64,000 bases of DNA, taken from contig NZ_JAUSTE010000004.1 in NCBI RefSeq assembly GCF_030812675.1, positions 124,001-188,000 of the forward strand, read 5' to 3'. Shown piece after piece: positions 50,690 to 60,246 of this stretch. The DNA is from Sinomonas atrocyanea (GTDB taxonomy: Bacteria > Actinomycetota > Actinomycetes > Actinomycetales > Micrococcaceae). The translations under genes and the position numbers were made by a program. The notes beneath the pieces were generated by a model. It was not told the origin of the DNA and ran no database searches. It saw only the letters and a list, made by a program, of their open reading frames with translations. Every line of letters starts with the position of its first letter. The stretch's first letter is position 1.

Positions 50690-50761
50690 AGGGACCCCGC
50701 AACATGCCGCCAGAGACCCCGCAACGCTGTGGGGTCTCTGGCGCGCTGTTGCGGGGTCCCT
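50690..50761. repeat. Nested inverted repeat between convergent genes
   Basis: Outer arms AGGGACCCCGCAACA (50690-50704) and TGTTGCGGGGTCCCT (50747-50761) enclose inner arms CGCCAGAGACCCC (50708-50720) and GGGGTCTCTGGCG (50731-50743): 15 + 13 bp perfect stems with only 3-nt internal bulges and a 10-nt loop. GACCCCGCAAC occurs twice directly as well. It is far longer than a simple terminator and lies between the VOC gene (ends 50667) and the CPBP gene (ends 50763). It may act as a bidirectional terminator or belong to a dispersed REP-like family. Confidence 0.75.
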
Positions 50762-50762
50762 C

Positions 50763-51563
50763 CTAGCCCAGGCCCATGGCCTTCCCGACGAGGCTGAAGC
50801 CGACGAACGCCGTGATGTCGAGCAGGGCGTGGGCGATCACGAGCGGCATGACCCGCCCGTACCTGCGGTAGACGAGGGCGAACACGACCCCCATCACGGC
50901 GTTGCCGAAGAACGGCCCGATCCCCTGGTACAGGTGGTAGCTGCCCCGCAGCAGCGAGCTCGCGGCGATCGCCGCTGGAGCCCGCCACCCGAGCCGGCGC
51001 AGCCAGCCGAGCATGAACCCGACCACGATGACCTCCTCGAGCACCGCGTGGCGCATCGCGGAGAGGACCAGCACGGGCACGGTCCACCAGTGCGCGTCGA
51101 GGCCGCTGGGGATGATGGCCGTCGTGACCCCGAGCGCGCGTCCGGCCCAGTAGAGCCCGAGCGAGGGGATCCCGATCGCGAGGAACAGGCCCAGGCCCCA
51201 CAGCCAGTCGCGGCCGGGGCGGCCGAGATCGAACCCGAGGCGGCGGAACGGAGCGCTCCACGGCAGCGCCGCGGGGCCGCGCCGGGCCGCGGCGTCCCAC
51301 ACGAAGTACAGCACGAGCGCGACCGGGACGAGCGAGAACACGATGTCCAGCAGCTGGTAGGCGAGGTCGAAGTACTCCCGCGAGCTGAGCGAGCGGTTGA
51401 GGGTGCTCGTGCCCTGCGACAGCGGCGCCCGGGTGGCCTTGTCGAGCAGCTGGACCACGGAGTAGACCGCTGACTGCCCGAGGGAGAGCCCGAGGACGAT
51501 CGCCAGCTGGGCGCGCCAGCGGGCGCGGGAGGCAGGACGGACGACGGCGCGTGCTTGCGGCAT
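50763..51563 (-). CDS. CPBP-family intramembrane protease
   Basis: 266 aa, about seven to eight helices. The CAAX-processing (Rce1/CPBP) motifs are present: LEEVIVVGFMLG (E-E-x3-x3-G variant), GSYHLYQG (F/Y-x3-H) and AHALLD. A membrane-embedded metallo- or glutamyl protease, substrate unknown; in bacteria often linked to bacteriocin immunity or envelope processing. ATG 51563 is the first start in the frame with a hydrophilic N-terminus (PQARAVVRPASRARWR). Confidence 0.85.
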   Translation of the reverse strand: MPQARAVVRPASRARWRAQLAIVLGLSLGQSAVYSVVQLLDKATRAPLSQGTSTLNRSLSSREYFDLAYQLLDIVFSLVPVALVLYFVWDAAARRGPAALPWSAPFRRLGFDLGRPGRDWLWGLGLFLAIGIPSLGLYWAGRALGVTTAIIPSGLDAHWWTVPVLVLSAMRHAVLEEVIVVGFMLGWLRRLGWRAPAAIAASSLLRGSYHLYQGIGPFFGNAVMGVVFALVYRRYGRVMPLVIAHALLDITAFVGFSLVGKAMGLG

Positions 51564-51592
51564 GGACCTATCTTGCCCGCTCGCGGGCCGGC

Positions 51593-52837
51593 TCAGCGCA
51601 TCCGCTGCCCCGCCCGCCAGACGGCATGGGTGAGCGGCATCCCCGGCCGGTACGCGAGGTGGGTGGCGCTGGGCGCGTCGAGGAGGTGGAGGTCGGCGCG
51701 GTGGCCGACGGCGATCGAACCCACCGCGCGCTGCCCGTCGGTGTCGGCCCCGATGTGCCGGCGCAGCGCGAGCGCGCCGCCGAAGGTCGCGGCGCGCACG
51801 GCCTCCTGGACCGTCAGGCCCATCTGCAGCACGGCGGTCGTGACGCAGAAGGAGACCGAGCTCGTGTAGCTCGTGCCGGGATTGCAGTTGGAGGCGATCG
51901 CGACCTGCACGCCGGCATCGAGCAGGCGGCGGGCCGGTGCGAGGGGGGCGCGGGTCGAGAGGTCGCACGCAGGCAGGACGGTCGCGACCGTCCCCGCGGG
52001 GTCGCCGGCCGCGCCGCCGTCGGCCCAGCCGGCCCAGCTGCCCGCGAGCGCGGCGACGTCCGCCTCGTCGAGGAAGTTCACGTGGTCCACGCTGGCGGCC
52101 CCGAACTCGACCGCGAGCCGGACGCCGGGGCCGGGGCCGAGCTGGTTGCCGTGCACGCGCAGGCCGAGCCCGGCGTCCCGGCAGGCCGTGAGGACGCGGC
52201 GGGACTGCTCCTCGGTGAACGCGCCCGTCTCGCAGAACACGTCGGCCCACCGCACGTGCGGGCGCACGGCCTCAAGCATGGCCCCGCACACGAGGTCGGT
52301 GTACGCCTCGGGGTCGGCACCGGCAGGCACGAGGTGGGCGCCGAGGTACGTGACCTCGTCGGCGGCCTCGGCGGCGAGGGCGGCGCTGCGCGCCTCGTGC
52401 CCGACCTCGAGGCCGTAGCCGGTCTTCGTCTCCAGATAGGTGGTCCCCCCGGCCACCGCCTCGGCGACGCGGCCCGCGAGGAGGCGGCGGAGCTCGCCGT
52501 CGGACGCGGCGCGCGTGGCGGCGGTCGTCACGCCGATGCCGCCGGCGGCGTATGCCTGCCCGGCCATGCGCGCCTCGAACTCGGCGGTGCGGTCGCCGGC
52601 GAACACCAGGTGCGAGTGGGAGTCCACCCAACCGGGCAGGACGGCGCGGCCCTGCGCGTCGTAGCGCTCGTCCGCGGCCGGGGCGTCCGCCGAGCGGCCC
52701 ACCCAGGCGATCCGCTCGCCCTCGAGGACGACGGCGGCGTCCCGCAGCACGCCGGCCCCCTCGCCGGAGGCGGGGCTCGCCTCGCCGGTGAGGTGCTGGG
52801 TGGACAGCTCGCCGATGGCGTCGATGAGGAGACTCAT
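51593..52837 (-). CDS. hutI: Imidazolonepropionase
   Basis: 414 aa. Histidine degradation: imidazolonepropionate to formiminoglutamate. An amidohydrolase with the metal site DSHSHLVFAGDR, the family-specific KTGYGLEVGHEARS block, LRVHGNQLG, ASVDHVNF and the catalytic Asp region IASNCNPGTSYT. No other hut genes are adjacent on this window. 10 bp downstream of the amine/amino-acid oxidase gene, so the two are co-transcribed. Confidence 0.95.
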   Translation of the reverse strand: MSLLIDAIGELSTQHLTGEASPASGEGAGVLRDAAVVLEGERIAWVGRSADAPAADERYDAQGRAVLPGWVDSHSHLVFAGDRTAEFEARMAGQAYAAGGIGVTTAATRAASDGELRRLLAGRVAEAVAGGTTYLETKTGYGLEVGHEARSAALAAEAADEVTYLGAHLVPAGADPEAYTDLVCGAMLEAVRPHVRWADVFCETGAFTEEQSRRVLTACRDAGLGLRVHGNQLGPGPGVRLAVEFGAASVDHVNFLDEADVAALAGSWAGWADGGAAGDPAGTVATVLPACDLSTRAPLAPARRLLDAGVQVAIASNCNPGTSYTSSVSFCVTTAVLQMGLTVQEAVRAATFGGALALRRHIGADTDGQRAVGSIAVGHRADLHLLDAPSATHLAYRPGMPLTHAVWRAGQRMR

Positions 52838-52847
52838 GCCTCCATCT

Positions 52848-53975
52848 TCAGCTGCGCACGGACAGGCGGTGCGGATCCAGGGCCCGCTGTGTCTCGGATA
52901 CCGGACTCGCGCCCGCGCGGAGGGCGTCGGGACCGGCCAGGAGCTGGGCGGCGGCGGCCTCCGCCAGTGCCGTCGACGTCTGGAAGCCGTAGCCGCCCTG
53001 CCCGGCCAGCCAGAAGAAGCCCGGGCCCTCGGGGTCGAAGCCCAGGACGGGCAAGCCGTCCCGAGGCGAGGTCCGCAGGCCCGTCCAGGCCCGCACGATC
53101 CCGGTGACCTCGAGGTCGGCGACCGTGCGGATGAGGGCCACGGTGGCCTCGATGTCCCCGGGCCGCGGGACGGCGTCCTCGGCGCGCGAGGGCTCGGACT
53201 CCGAGGGCGAGACGAGGGCGCCGGCCGGGTCCGGCCTGAAGTACCAGGTGTCGTCCGCCGCGGCGACCATGGGGGTCTCGGGTCCCAGCGGGGCGGCGAG
53301 GGAGACGAGGGCCGCGGTGCGGCGGTAGGGCTGCAGGCCGAGCCGTTCGACGCCGAACAGGATCGCCACGTCGTCAGCCCACGCGCCGGCGGCGTTGACC
53401 ACGTTGGCAGCGTGGAAGCCCTCGGCGCCGGCGCCCACGAGCCACCCCTCGCCCACGCGCTGCGCGCTGTGGACCGGGGCGCCGACGTGGAGCCCGACGC
53501 CGCCGTCCCGGGCCCGCTCCTCGTGGAAGGCGAGCAGGGCCGCGGCGTCGACGCGGACGGAGTCGGTGTCGAGGGCGGCGGCCTCGAAGGCCCCCGGCCG
53601 CAGCGCGGGGACGAGCCGCGTGGCCTCCTCGTGGCTGAGCGCCCGCATCCCCTCGTGCGCTTCGGACTCCACGTCCGCGCGGCTTCCCACGAGCATGAAG
53701 CTGCTCGGCCACACGAGCCGGCGGCCCGCGCCGTCGGCGGCGTCGGCGAGCACCTCGAGCGTGCGGCGGGTCAGCTCCTGCACGGGCGGGGGGCCGTAGC
53801 TGGGGATGAGCTGCTGCGCGGACCGGGAGGAGGTGTGGTAGGCGAGCGAGGGCTCGGCCTCGACCAGGGCCACCCGGCACCTGCCGGCGAGCTCCGAGGC
53901 GAGCGAGAGGCCGGCGATCCCGCCCCCCACGATGAGGACGTCGACATCCTGGGCGCTGTTGGTGGTGGCCGTCAT
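52848..53975 (-). CDS. FAD-dependent oxidoreductase (DAO/glycine-oxidase-like)
   Basis: 375 aa. N-terminal dinucleotide fold VDVLIVGGGIAGLSLASELAG, then VEAEPSLAYHTSSRSAQQL and a C-terminal FLRTSPRDGLPVLGFD/GQGGYGFQTS FAD-binding block, typical of DAO/DadA-type enzymes that oxidise D-amino acids, glycine or sarcosine. TACAGT ends 6 nt before ATG 53975 (leaderless). It heads a two-gene unit with hutI; a role in histidine or derived-amine catabolism is possible but unproven. Confidence 0.88.
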   Translation of the reverse strand: MTATTNSAQDVDVLIVGGGIAGLSLASELAGRCRVALVEAEPSLAYHTSSRSAQQLIPSYGPPPVQELTRRTLEVLADAADGAGRRLVWPSSFMLVGSRADVESEAHEGMRALSHEEATRLVPALRPGAFEAAALDTDSVRVDAAALLAFHEERARDGGVGLHVGAPVHSAQRVGEGWLVGAGAEGFHAANVVNAAGAWADDVAILFGVERLGLQPYRRTAALVSLAAPLGPETPMVAAADDTWYFRPDPAGALVSPSESEPSRAEDAVPRPGDIEATVALIRTVADLEVTGIVRAWTGLRTSPRDGLPVLGFDPEGPGFFWLAGQGGYGFQTSTALAEAAAAQLLAGPDALRAGASPVSETQRALDPHRLSVRS

Positions 53976-53987
53976 GGCCTCACTGTA
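53976..53987 (-). promoter_or_regulatory. Leaderless-type promoter of the oxidoreductase-hutI unit
   Basis: Minus-strand TACAGT (53982-53987) ends 6 nt before ATG 53975. Confidence 0.55.
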
Positions 53988-54046
53988 GCCCGCGACCGCC
54001 ACGGCCCACAGGGGGCCGAAGGGCCCGGGGCACCGCGTCGGATGCC

Positions 54047-54078
54047 CCGGCCGGGCCGCCTCTCGGCGGCCCGGCCGG
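54047..54078 (-). terminator. Terminator after the aquaglyceroporin gene
   Basis: 14-bp perfect stem CCGGCCGGGCCGCC (54047-54060) with its complement (54065-54078) and a 4-nt TCTC loop, 21 bp after the stop codon. Confidence 0.75.
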
Positions 54079-54099
54079 TGCGCCCGGCGGCGTCCCGGC

Positions 54100-55086
54100 T
54101 CAGCCGGCGGCCTCGCTTCCGGCGCGCCCGGGCTCGGGCTGTCCGGGTTCCCGCGTGCGCCCCGGCTCGGGCGCGGGCTTGGCGAGCCGGTCGCGGGCGT
54201 GCAGCACATCGCCGATGAACCAGTCGTAGACGAGCACCCCGATCACGCCGCCGATCAGCGGACCCACGATCGGCACCCAGAAGTACCAGCTGAAGGCCCC
54301 GTCCACGGTTCCCGGCATCGCGACCTGCCCCCACCCTCCGAGCCACGCCAGCAGGCGCGGGCCGAGGTCACGGGCGGGGTTGATGGCGTACCCGGCGTTG
54401 GCGCCGAAGGACATGCCGATGGCCGCCACCGCGAAGCCGACCATGAGCGGGCCGAGGTTGGCCTGCACGGCGGTGTTCCGCAGGTCGATGATCGCCACCA
54501 CGAGCATGACGAGGAACATGGTGCCGATGATCTGGTCGACCAGCGGGCCGATCGGATTGCCGTTGTAGAAGGGCGCGGGGAAGGTCGCGAAGATCGAGAA
54601 CGTCGCATTGCTCTTGGGGTCCCCGCGCCCCACCCCGACGGCCTTGTTGTAGGCGTCGATCGCCGGGAAGTAGTTCAGCAGCACGAGGGCCGCGCCGACG
54701 AAGGCGCCCGCCACCTGCGCGACCATGTACGGCCCGACCTTGGACCACGGGAACTTCCGGCGCACGGCGAACGCGAGCGTCACGGCCGGGTTGATGTGCG
54801 CGCCGCTGACGCCGCCCGCCACGTACACGGCCATGGTGACCGCGAGCGCCCATCCCCACGTGATGAGCAGCCAGTCGCCGCTCGCGAGGAAGATCGTCGT
54901 GGGGGTCTGCGCGCGGCCCGATCCCGGGAGCGCCGCGACGGCCATCGCGACGACGCCGTCGCCGAACGCGATGAGCACGAAGGTCCCGAGGAATTCTGCG
55001 AGGAGCTCGCCCCAGAGCCCGCCCACATTCTTGAGGCCCGAGCCTCCCGTGCGCACGCTGCTCCTGATGGGCGTCACATCGCTCAT
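54100..55086 (-). CDS. Aquaglyceroporin (MIP family)
   Basis: 328 aa. Six membrane helices and two NPA boxes: SGAHINPAVTLAF and GYAINPARDLGPR. Asp after the second NPAR is characteristic of glycerol facilitators (GlpF) rather than water-only channels. The N-terminal ~30 residues and the Pro/Glu-rich C-terminal ~35 residues are soluble extensions. AGGAGG lies 7 nt before ATG 55086. A perfect CRP/GlxR-type site is ~146 bp upstream, echoing CRP control of glpF in E. coli. No glpK is adjacent. Confidence 0.92.
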   Translation of the reverse strand: MSDVTPIRSSVRTGGSGLKNVGGLWGELLAEFLGTFVLIAFGDGVVAMAVAALPGSGRAQTPTTIFLASGDWLLITWGWALAVTMAVYVAGGVSGAHINPAVTLAFAVRRKFPWSKVGPYMVAQVAGAFVGAALVLLNYFPAIDAYNKAVGVGRGDPKSNATFSIFATFPAPFYNGNPIGPLVDQIIGTMFLVMLVVAIIDLRNTAVQANLGPLMVGFAVAAIGMSFGANAGYAINPARDLGPRLLAWLGGWGQVAMPGTVDGAFSWYFWVPIVGPLIGGVIGVLVYDWFIGDVLHARDRLAKPAPEPGRTREPGQPEPGRAGSEAAG

Positions 55087-55231
55087 GACATGCCTCCTGG
55101 TTGCCCGGCGGCCACGGACCTGGCCGCCGCGCGGCGCGGAGGGCGGCAGGGTCGTCGCTCGCCGTGCCGCGCACATTCCACGGTAGGAGCGCTCCCGAGG
55201 CGCCGGACAGGGCCGAGCGTCCCTCCGACTG

Positions 55232-55247
55232 TGTGATATGCATCACA
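55232..55247. promoter_or_regulatory. CRP/GlxR-type operator upstream of the aquaglyceroporin
   Basis: TGTGA-TATGCA-TCACA, a perfect TGTGA-N6-TCACA site with 7-bp arms GTGTGAT/ATCACAC (55231-55237, 55242-55248). It touches the 3' end of kbl and is 146 bp upstream of the channel gene. Confidence 0.7.
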
Positions 55248-56468
<1,221 letters not shown>

Positions 56469-56509
56469 CGTCTTCCTCTCCTCGTCCTGCTTCATCGGGC
56501 CCGGGCCCC

Positions 56510-57556
56510 TCAGACGCCCTGCCAGTCCAGCACCACTTTTCCGCCGCTGCCAGACCGGGCGACGGCGAACCCCTCCTCCCAGCGCTCGGCCGGCAGGACG
56601 TCGGTCACCACGGCGGCGACGTTCTTCCGGAGCACGGGGTTGGAGGAGAGCATCGCGCTCATCGCGTACCAGGTCTCGAACATCTCGCGGCCGTAGATGC
56701 CCTTGAGCGTGAGCATGTGGGTGACCACCTTGGTCCAGTCGAGCTCGGCGGCCTCGGAGGGCAGGCCGAGGAGGGCGATACGGCCGCCGTGGTTCATGTT
56801 CTCGATCATCCCGGCCAGGGCGGCGGGGCGCCCGGACATCTCGAAGCCGACGTCGAAGCCCTCGAGCATGCCGAGCTCGCGCTGGGCCTCGCGCACGCTC
56901 ATGGTCGAGACGTCGATCGCCAGATCGGCGCCCATCTGCCGGGCGAGCTCGAGGCGGCGGGGGGACACGTCCGTGATCGCGATCTTCCGGGCGCCGGCAT
57001 GCCGGGCCACCGAGATGGCCATGAGTCCGATCGGCCCGGCGCCGGTGATGAGCACGTCCTCGCCGACCACGGGGAAGCTCAGGGCGGTGTGGACGGCGTT
57101 GCCGAACGGATCGAAGATCGCGCCGAGCTCGGGGGTGACGGAGGGGTCGTGGTGGACCCAGACGTTCGCCTCGGGGATGACCACGTACTCGGCGAACGCC
57201 CCGTCGCGCTGGACGCCGACGCTCACGACGTTGATGCACATCTGCCGACGGCCGGCGCGGCAGTTGCGGCACATGCCGCACACGATGTGGCCCTCGCCGG
57301 AGACACGGTCGCCGACCCTGACGACCTGGACGTCCTCGCCGACCTCCACGACCTCGCCGTAGAACTCGTGCCCGGGCACGAGCGGGGCGGTGATCATGGA
57401 CTGCGCGCTCGCGTCCCACGACTCGATGTGCAGGTCGGTGCCGCAGATCCCGGTGGCGTGGACGCGGATCTTGACGTCCGCCGGGCCTGCCTGCGGCTCG
57501 GGGCGCTCGGTGAACTCGAGGCCGGCGCGCGGGCCGGGCTTGTAGAGGGCCTTCAT
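56510..57556 (-). CDS. tdh: L-threonine 3-dehydrogenase
   Basis: 348 aa. Zinc alcohol dehydrogenase family. Catalytic zinc site [11 protein letters not shown] and [12 protein letters not shown]; structural zinc [18 protein letters not shown] fold [14 protein letters not shown]-terminal [16 protein letters not shown] typical of Tdh. ATG 57556 is chosen; a TTG four codons upstream is an alternative. Forms the threonine-to-glycine operon tdh-kbl, divergent from a LysR gene that probably controls it. Confidence 0.95.
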   Translation of the reverse strand: MKALYKPGPRAGLEFTERPEPQAGPADVKIRVHATGICGTDLHIESWDASAQSMITAPLVPGHEFYGEVVEVGEDVQVVRVGDRVSGEGHIVCGMCRNCRAGRRQMCINVVSVGVQRDGAFAEYVVIPEANVWVHHDPSVTPELGAIFDPFGNAVHTALSFPVVGEDVLITGAGPIGLMAISVARHAGARKIAITDVSPRRLELARQMGADLAIDVSTMSVREAQRELGMLEGFDVGFEMSGRPAALAGMIENMNHGGRIALLGLPSEAAELDWTKVVTHMLTLKGIYGREMFETWYAMSAMLSSNPVLRKNVAAVVTDVLPAERWEEGFAVARSGSGGKVVLDWQGV

Positions 57557-57627
57557 GAGCCCATTCAAGGGCAGCGAACAGCTTAGAACAACAGCAGGTT
57601 TCTCAACGGACGGTTTAGGATCGTCTT
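57557..57627. promoter_or_regulatory. Divergent promoter region tdh / lysR
   Basis: 71 bp. Plus-strand TAGGAT (57616-57621) ends 6 nt before ATG 57628, a leaderless lysR. Minus-strand TTGAAT ends 6 nt before the tdh ATG, a weaker candidate. AGAA...TTCT half-sites at about 57584-57604 are spaced as a possible LysR T-N11-A site, and one CTTAGA half-box occurs at 57582-57587. Confidence 0.4.
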
Positions 57628-58593
57628 ATGGATGTCCGGCAGCTGCAGATCCTCCGCGAACTCGGGGAGCTCGGGAGCGTCAAGGCAGTGGCCGAGGAGC
57701 TCCTGGTCACGCCCTCGGCCGTGTCGCAGCAGCTGGCCCTGCTCACGCGGAGCGCCGGCACCCAGCTGACCCGCAAGGAGGGGCGGAACCTCGTCCTCAC
57801 CGACGCGGGGAGGGTGCTCGCGGAGGCGGGCGGCGCGGTCGTGCGCGCCATGGCCGAGGCCCGCGCCGCGATCGGCGCGTACCGCGAGGACCCGGCGGGG
57901 ACGGTGAGCGTGTGCGCGTTCCACTCGGCCGCGCAGGCCCTGTTCGGGCGGCTCACGGCCCGGCTCGCGTCCCGCCCCGAGACGCACGACGGCGCGTCCC
58001 CGGCCGCCGCCGTCGGCGCACCGGTGCCGCGGCTGCGGCTCGCAGACGAGGACGTGCCCCAGCACGGGTTCCCCGCCCTGACCGCGCGGTACGACATCGT
58101 GCTCGCGCACCGGCTCGCGCACACCGAGTCGTGGCCCGACGACAGGCTCGTGGTCGTCCCGCTCGTGCTGGAGCCGTTCGACGTGGCCCTGCCGGCGGGG
58201 CACCCGCTCGCGGCGCGCGAGGAGCTCTCGCCGGAGGACGTGGCCGGCGAGCGGTGGGTCTCGAGCCGGATCGGCTACTCCCCCGCGGACGTGCTCGCTG
58301 CCATCGGCGCGGTGGCCAGCGTCTCCCCCGAGGTCGCGCACCGCATCAACGACTACTCGACGGTCGCGGCCGTCGTGGCCGGCGGCGGGGGGCTCGGGCT
58401 GCTGCCGCGGTACACCGCCACGATCGGGCTGCCCGCCGGGGTGGTGCTGCGCCCGCTGGCCGGCATCGGCACGCAGCGCAGCATCGACCTCCTGATCCGG
58501 CCCGAGAACGCCGGGCGGCGTTCCGTGCAGCGGGTCACGGACGCACTGCGCGCCCTGATGCTCGATCTCGTGGACGAGGCTGCGGCGCGATGA
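57628..58593 (+). CDS. LysR-family transcriptional regulator
   Basis: 321 aa. N-terminal HTH MDVRQLQILRELGELGSVKAVAEELLVTPSAVSQQLALLTR; C-terminal periplasmic-binding-like effector domain (PLVLEPFDVALPAGHPLA, VAAVVAGGGGLGLLPRY). Divergent from tdh-kbl, so probably its activator or repressor with threonine, glycine or a related metabolite as effector. The last 59 bp overlap the convergent DUF6069-like gene. Confidence 0.92.
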   Translation: MDVRQLQILRELGELGSVKAVAEELLVTPSAVSQQLALLTRSAGTQLTRKEGRNLVLTDAGRVLAEAGGAVVRAMAEARAAIGAYREDPAGTVSVCAFHSAAQALFGRLTARLASRPETHDGASPAAAVGAPVPRLRLADEDVPQHGFPALTARYDIVLAHRLAHTESWPDDRLVVVPLVLEPFDVALPAGHPLAAREELSPEDVAGERWVSSRIGYSPADVLAAIGAVASVSPEVAHRINDYSTVAAVVAGGGGLGLLPRYTATIGLPAGVVLRPLAGIGTQRSIDLLIRPENAGRRSVQRVTDALRALMLDLVDEAAAR

Positions 58594-59062
58594 GGACGAG
58601 GGCCGGGTAGGTGATGAGCGCGAGGGCGAAGTGCATCAGCACGAGCACGCCGACGCCCGCCGCCGGCTGGCCCTTGAGCAGGATCCAGGCGTCCGGGGCC
58701 AGCCCGACCACGGTGACGGCGAGGGCCAGCCACAGGAACGGCTTCCAGGCCCTGGACGAGACCCAGGCCATCGCGGGCCAGGCGAGGCACGCGAGGACCA
58801 CACCGATGACGGTCAGCTTCGTGTACTCCATGAACTGGAAGTGCTCGTAGCCCGCGAGGTCCGGCATGGCGGAGATCGCCGCCGCCGCGAGCGCGGCGCA
58901 GGCGAGCACGGATCCGACGACCGCGACAACGCTGGCGGCGATGAAGCGGCCCACGGCCGGCTGCCTGCTGCCCCGCGGGAAGTCGAGGTCGAGGGCGCGG
59001 GCTGCGCGCTGGAGCGCGGGGCTCCGGACGTCGGGGGTTCTGGGGCGCGGCGGCACGGACAC
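58535..59062 (-). CDS. Four-helix membrane protein (DUF6069-like)
   Basis: 175 aa. Residues 1-50 are soluble and Arg/Pro-rich; four helices follow (about 46-70, 85-105, 110-130, 140-162). The last contains HFALALITYPALVLIAP, similar to DUF6069 actinobacterial proteins. GTG 59062 has AGGAGGA 6 nt upstream; the ATG at 59095 has none. The promoter carries a CTTAGA direct-repeat box like that of the PAP2 gene. The 3' end overlaps lysR by 59 bp, convergently. Confidence 0.8.
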   Translation of the reverse strand: MSVPPRPRTPDVRSPALQRAARALDLDFPRGSRQPAVGRFIAASVVAVVGSVLACAALAAAAISAMPDLAGYEHFQFMEYTKLTVIGVVLACLAWPAMAWVSSRAWKPFLWLALAVTVVGLAPDAWILLKGQPAAGVGVLVLMHFALALITYPALVLIAPQPRPRDRASGRAVRP

Positions 59063-59096
59063 GGTGGTTCCTCCTGGTGCGTTCTCGGACGGCACC

Positions 59097-59132
59097 AGCG
59101 TAGGGCGGCGCCTCTAAGGGCGCTCTAAGAAC
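59097..59132 (-). promoter_or_regulatory. OmpR-type direct-repeat box and promoter of the DUF6069-like gene
   Basis: Minus strand: TTCTTAGAGCGCCCTTAGA, that is CTTAGA twice with an 11-bp period (59124-59129 and 59113-59118), then 10 bp, then -10 TACGCT (59097-59102). It matches the PAP2 promoter box at 46762-46796 in 17 of 19 positions and in spacing to the -10. Confidence 0.65.
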
Positions 59133-59149
59133 CCCTCGGCCCCGGCCGC

Positions 59150-59779
59150 TCAGGACTGGGAGACGGACCGGCTCGCCGACGGGCTCGAGGACGGGCTGGG
59201 CGACGGCGACTGGCCGCCCTGCGTGCCCGAGTGCCGGTGCAGCCTGCCACCGTGGCCCTGGTTCCCCTGGTTCCCCTGGGCTTGGCCGGTGCGGACGGCG
59301 AAGGGACCCTTCACCACGGCGCTGGCCGTGTCGTCGCTGCCACTGCGCTGGGCGCGCACGGCGACCTCGTCGCCGACCTTGAGGTCGCTGGCCTTGAGGG
59401 CCCCGCCCTTGGGGTCGGATGCGGAGCGGAACTTCGTGCTGCCATCCAGCACGTAGGAGTGCGTATAGCCGTCCTCGCTCTTGACCGTCAGCCGTGTGTC
59501 CGTCGCCTCGGTCACCGTGCCGCGCTGGCCCACGAGGGTCACGAAGGTGCCGTCGGCGCGCTTGACGGTGACCTCGCCGTGGAGGCCGCCGCGGGCCATG
59601 AGGCCCTGCCCGTGGCCGCCCCGGTGCGGCGTGGACTGCGGGCCTTGGGACGGGGCCGACGGGGAGGGCGAGGGCGTGGACGCGGCCCAGACCGCGGCGC
59701 CGCCGCCGCCCACGAGGGCGACGCCGAGGGCGCCGATGACGAGGGCGCGACGTGTGCGGTGTGAAGCGGTGGAGCTCAT
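59150..59779 (-). CDS. Secreted DUF5666-like protein with Ser/Pro tail
   Basis: 209 aa. Signal peptide or anchor (residues about 10-33, VIGALGVALVGGGGAAVWAAS), a Pro/Ser/Gly/His-rich linker, then a small beta-barrel region (about 65-160) with two repeats of GEVTVKRADGTFVTLVGQRG and VTEATDTRLTVKSEDG, as in DUF5666. The C-terminal 40 residues are Gly/Asn/Gln then PSPSPSSSPSAS. CATGAT ends 6 nt before the ATG; the GGAGG next to it is too close to act as a ribosome-binding site. Function unknown; probably envelope-attached. Confidence 0.75.
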   Translation of the reverse strand: MSSTASHRTRRALVIGALGVALVGGGGAAVWAASTPSPSPSAPSQGPQSTPHRGGHGQGLMARGGLHGEVTVKRADGTFVTLVGQRGTVTEATDTRLTVKSEDGYTHSYVLDGSTKFRSASDPKGGALKASDLKVGDEVAVRAQRSGSDDTASAVVKGPFAVRTGQAQGNQGNQGHGGRLHRHSGTQGGQSPSPSPSSSPSASRSVSQS

Positions 59780-59791
59780 GCCTCCATCATG
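59780..59791 (-). promoter_or_regulatory. Possible leaderless promoter of the 59779 gene
   Basis: Minus-strand CATGAT (59786-59791) ends 6 nt before ATG 59779. Confidence 0.35.
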
Positions 59792-59874
59792 CCGCCCGCC
59801 GCGGGCTCCCGTGCGGGACTTGGGACAACTGGGGGCCAACCGGAAGGTGGCTCACAGGAAGGCGTGGCGGCGCC

Positions 59875-60246
59875 CTAGTTCTCGAAGAGGCAGAAGGGGT
59901 GCCCGTCCGGGTCGACGAACACGATGACGTCCTCTTGGGGCTGGTGGGCCGCGCGCTGGGCCCCGCACTCGGCGGCTCGCTCCGCGGCCTCCGCCAGGTC
60001 TGTGACGAGCAGGTCGAGGTGCATCATCATCTGCTGCTCGCCGGGCCTCTCCGGCCAGACCGGCCGCTCGAAGTCCTCCTCGAGCTGGAAGGAGAGCTGG
60101 GCCCCGCCCGCGGGGTCGAGGATCGTCGCCCACTCGCGCTCGTCGTCGCCGAGCTCCCAGCCGAGCAGGTTGGCGTAGAAGCGGGCCGCGGCCTGGGGGT
60201 CCGGGCTTCCGAGGACCGTCGCGTGGTACTGGATCAGAGGCGCCAT
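59875..60246 (-). CDS. VOC-family protein
   Basis: 123 aa single-domain vicinal-oxygen-chelate protein: HATVLGSPDPQAAARFYANLLGWELG, MMMHLDLLVTDLAEAAERA, VFVDPDGHPFCLFE with candidate metal ligands H8, H75 and E122. In the glyoxalase/bleomycin-resistance superfamily; substrate unknown. TAGGGT ends 6 nt before the ATG (leaderless). A second VOC gene lies immediately upstream, 9 bp away, transcribed the same way. Confidence 0.85.
   Translation of the reverse strand: MAPLIQYHATVLGSPDPQAAARFYANLLGWELGDDEREWATILDPAGGAQLSFQLEEDFERPVWPERPGEQQMMMHLDLLVTDLAEAAERAAECGAQRAAHQPQEDVIVFVDPDGHPFCLFEN

Noticed and set aside
57582-57587. CTTAGA near tdh as a third regulon box
   Set aside because: Only one half-repeat with no partner at 11 bp.
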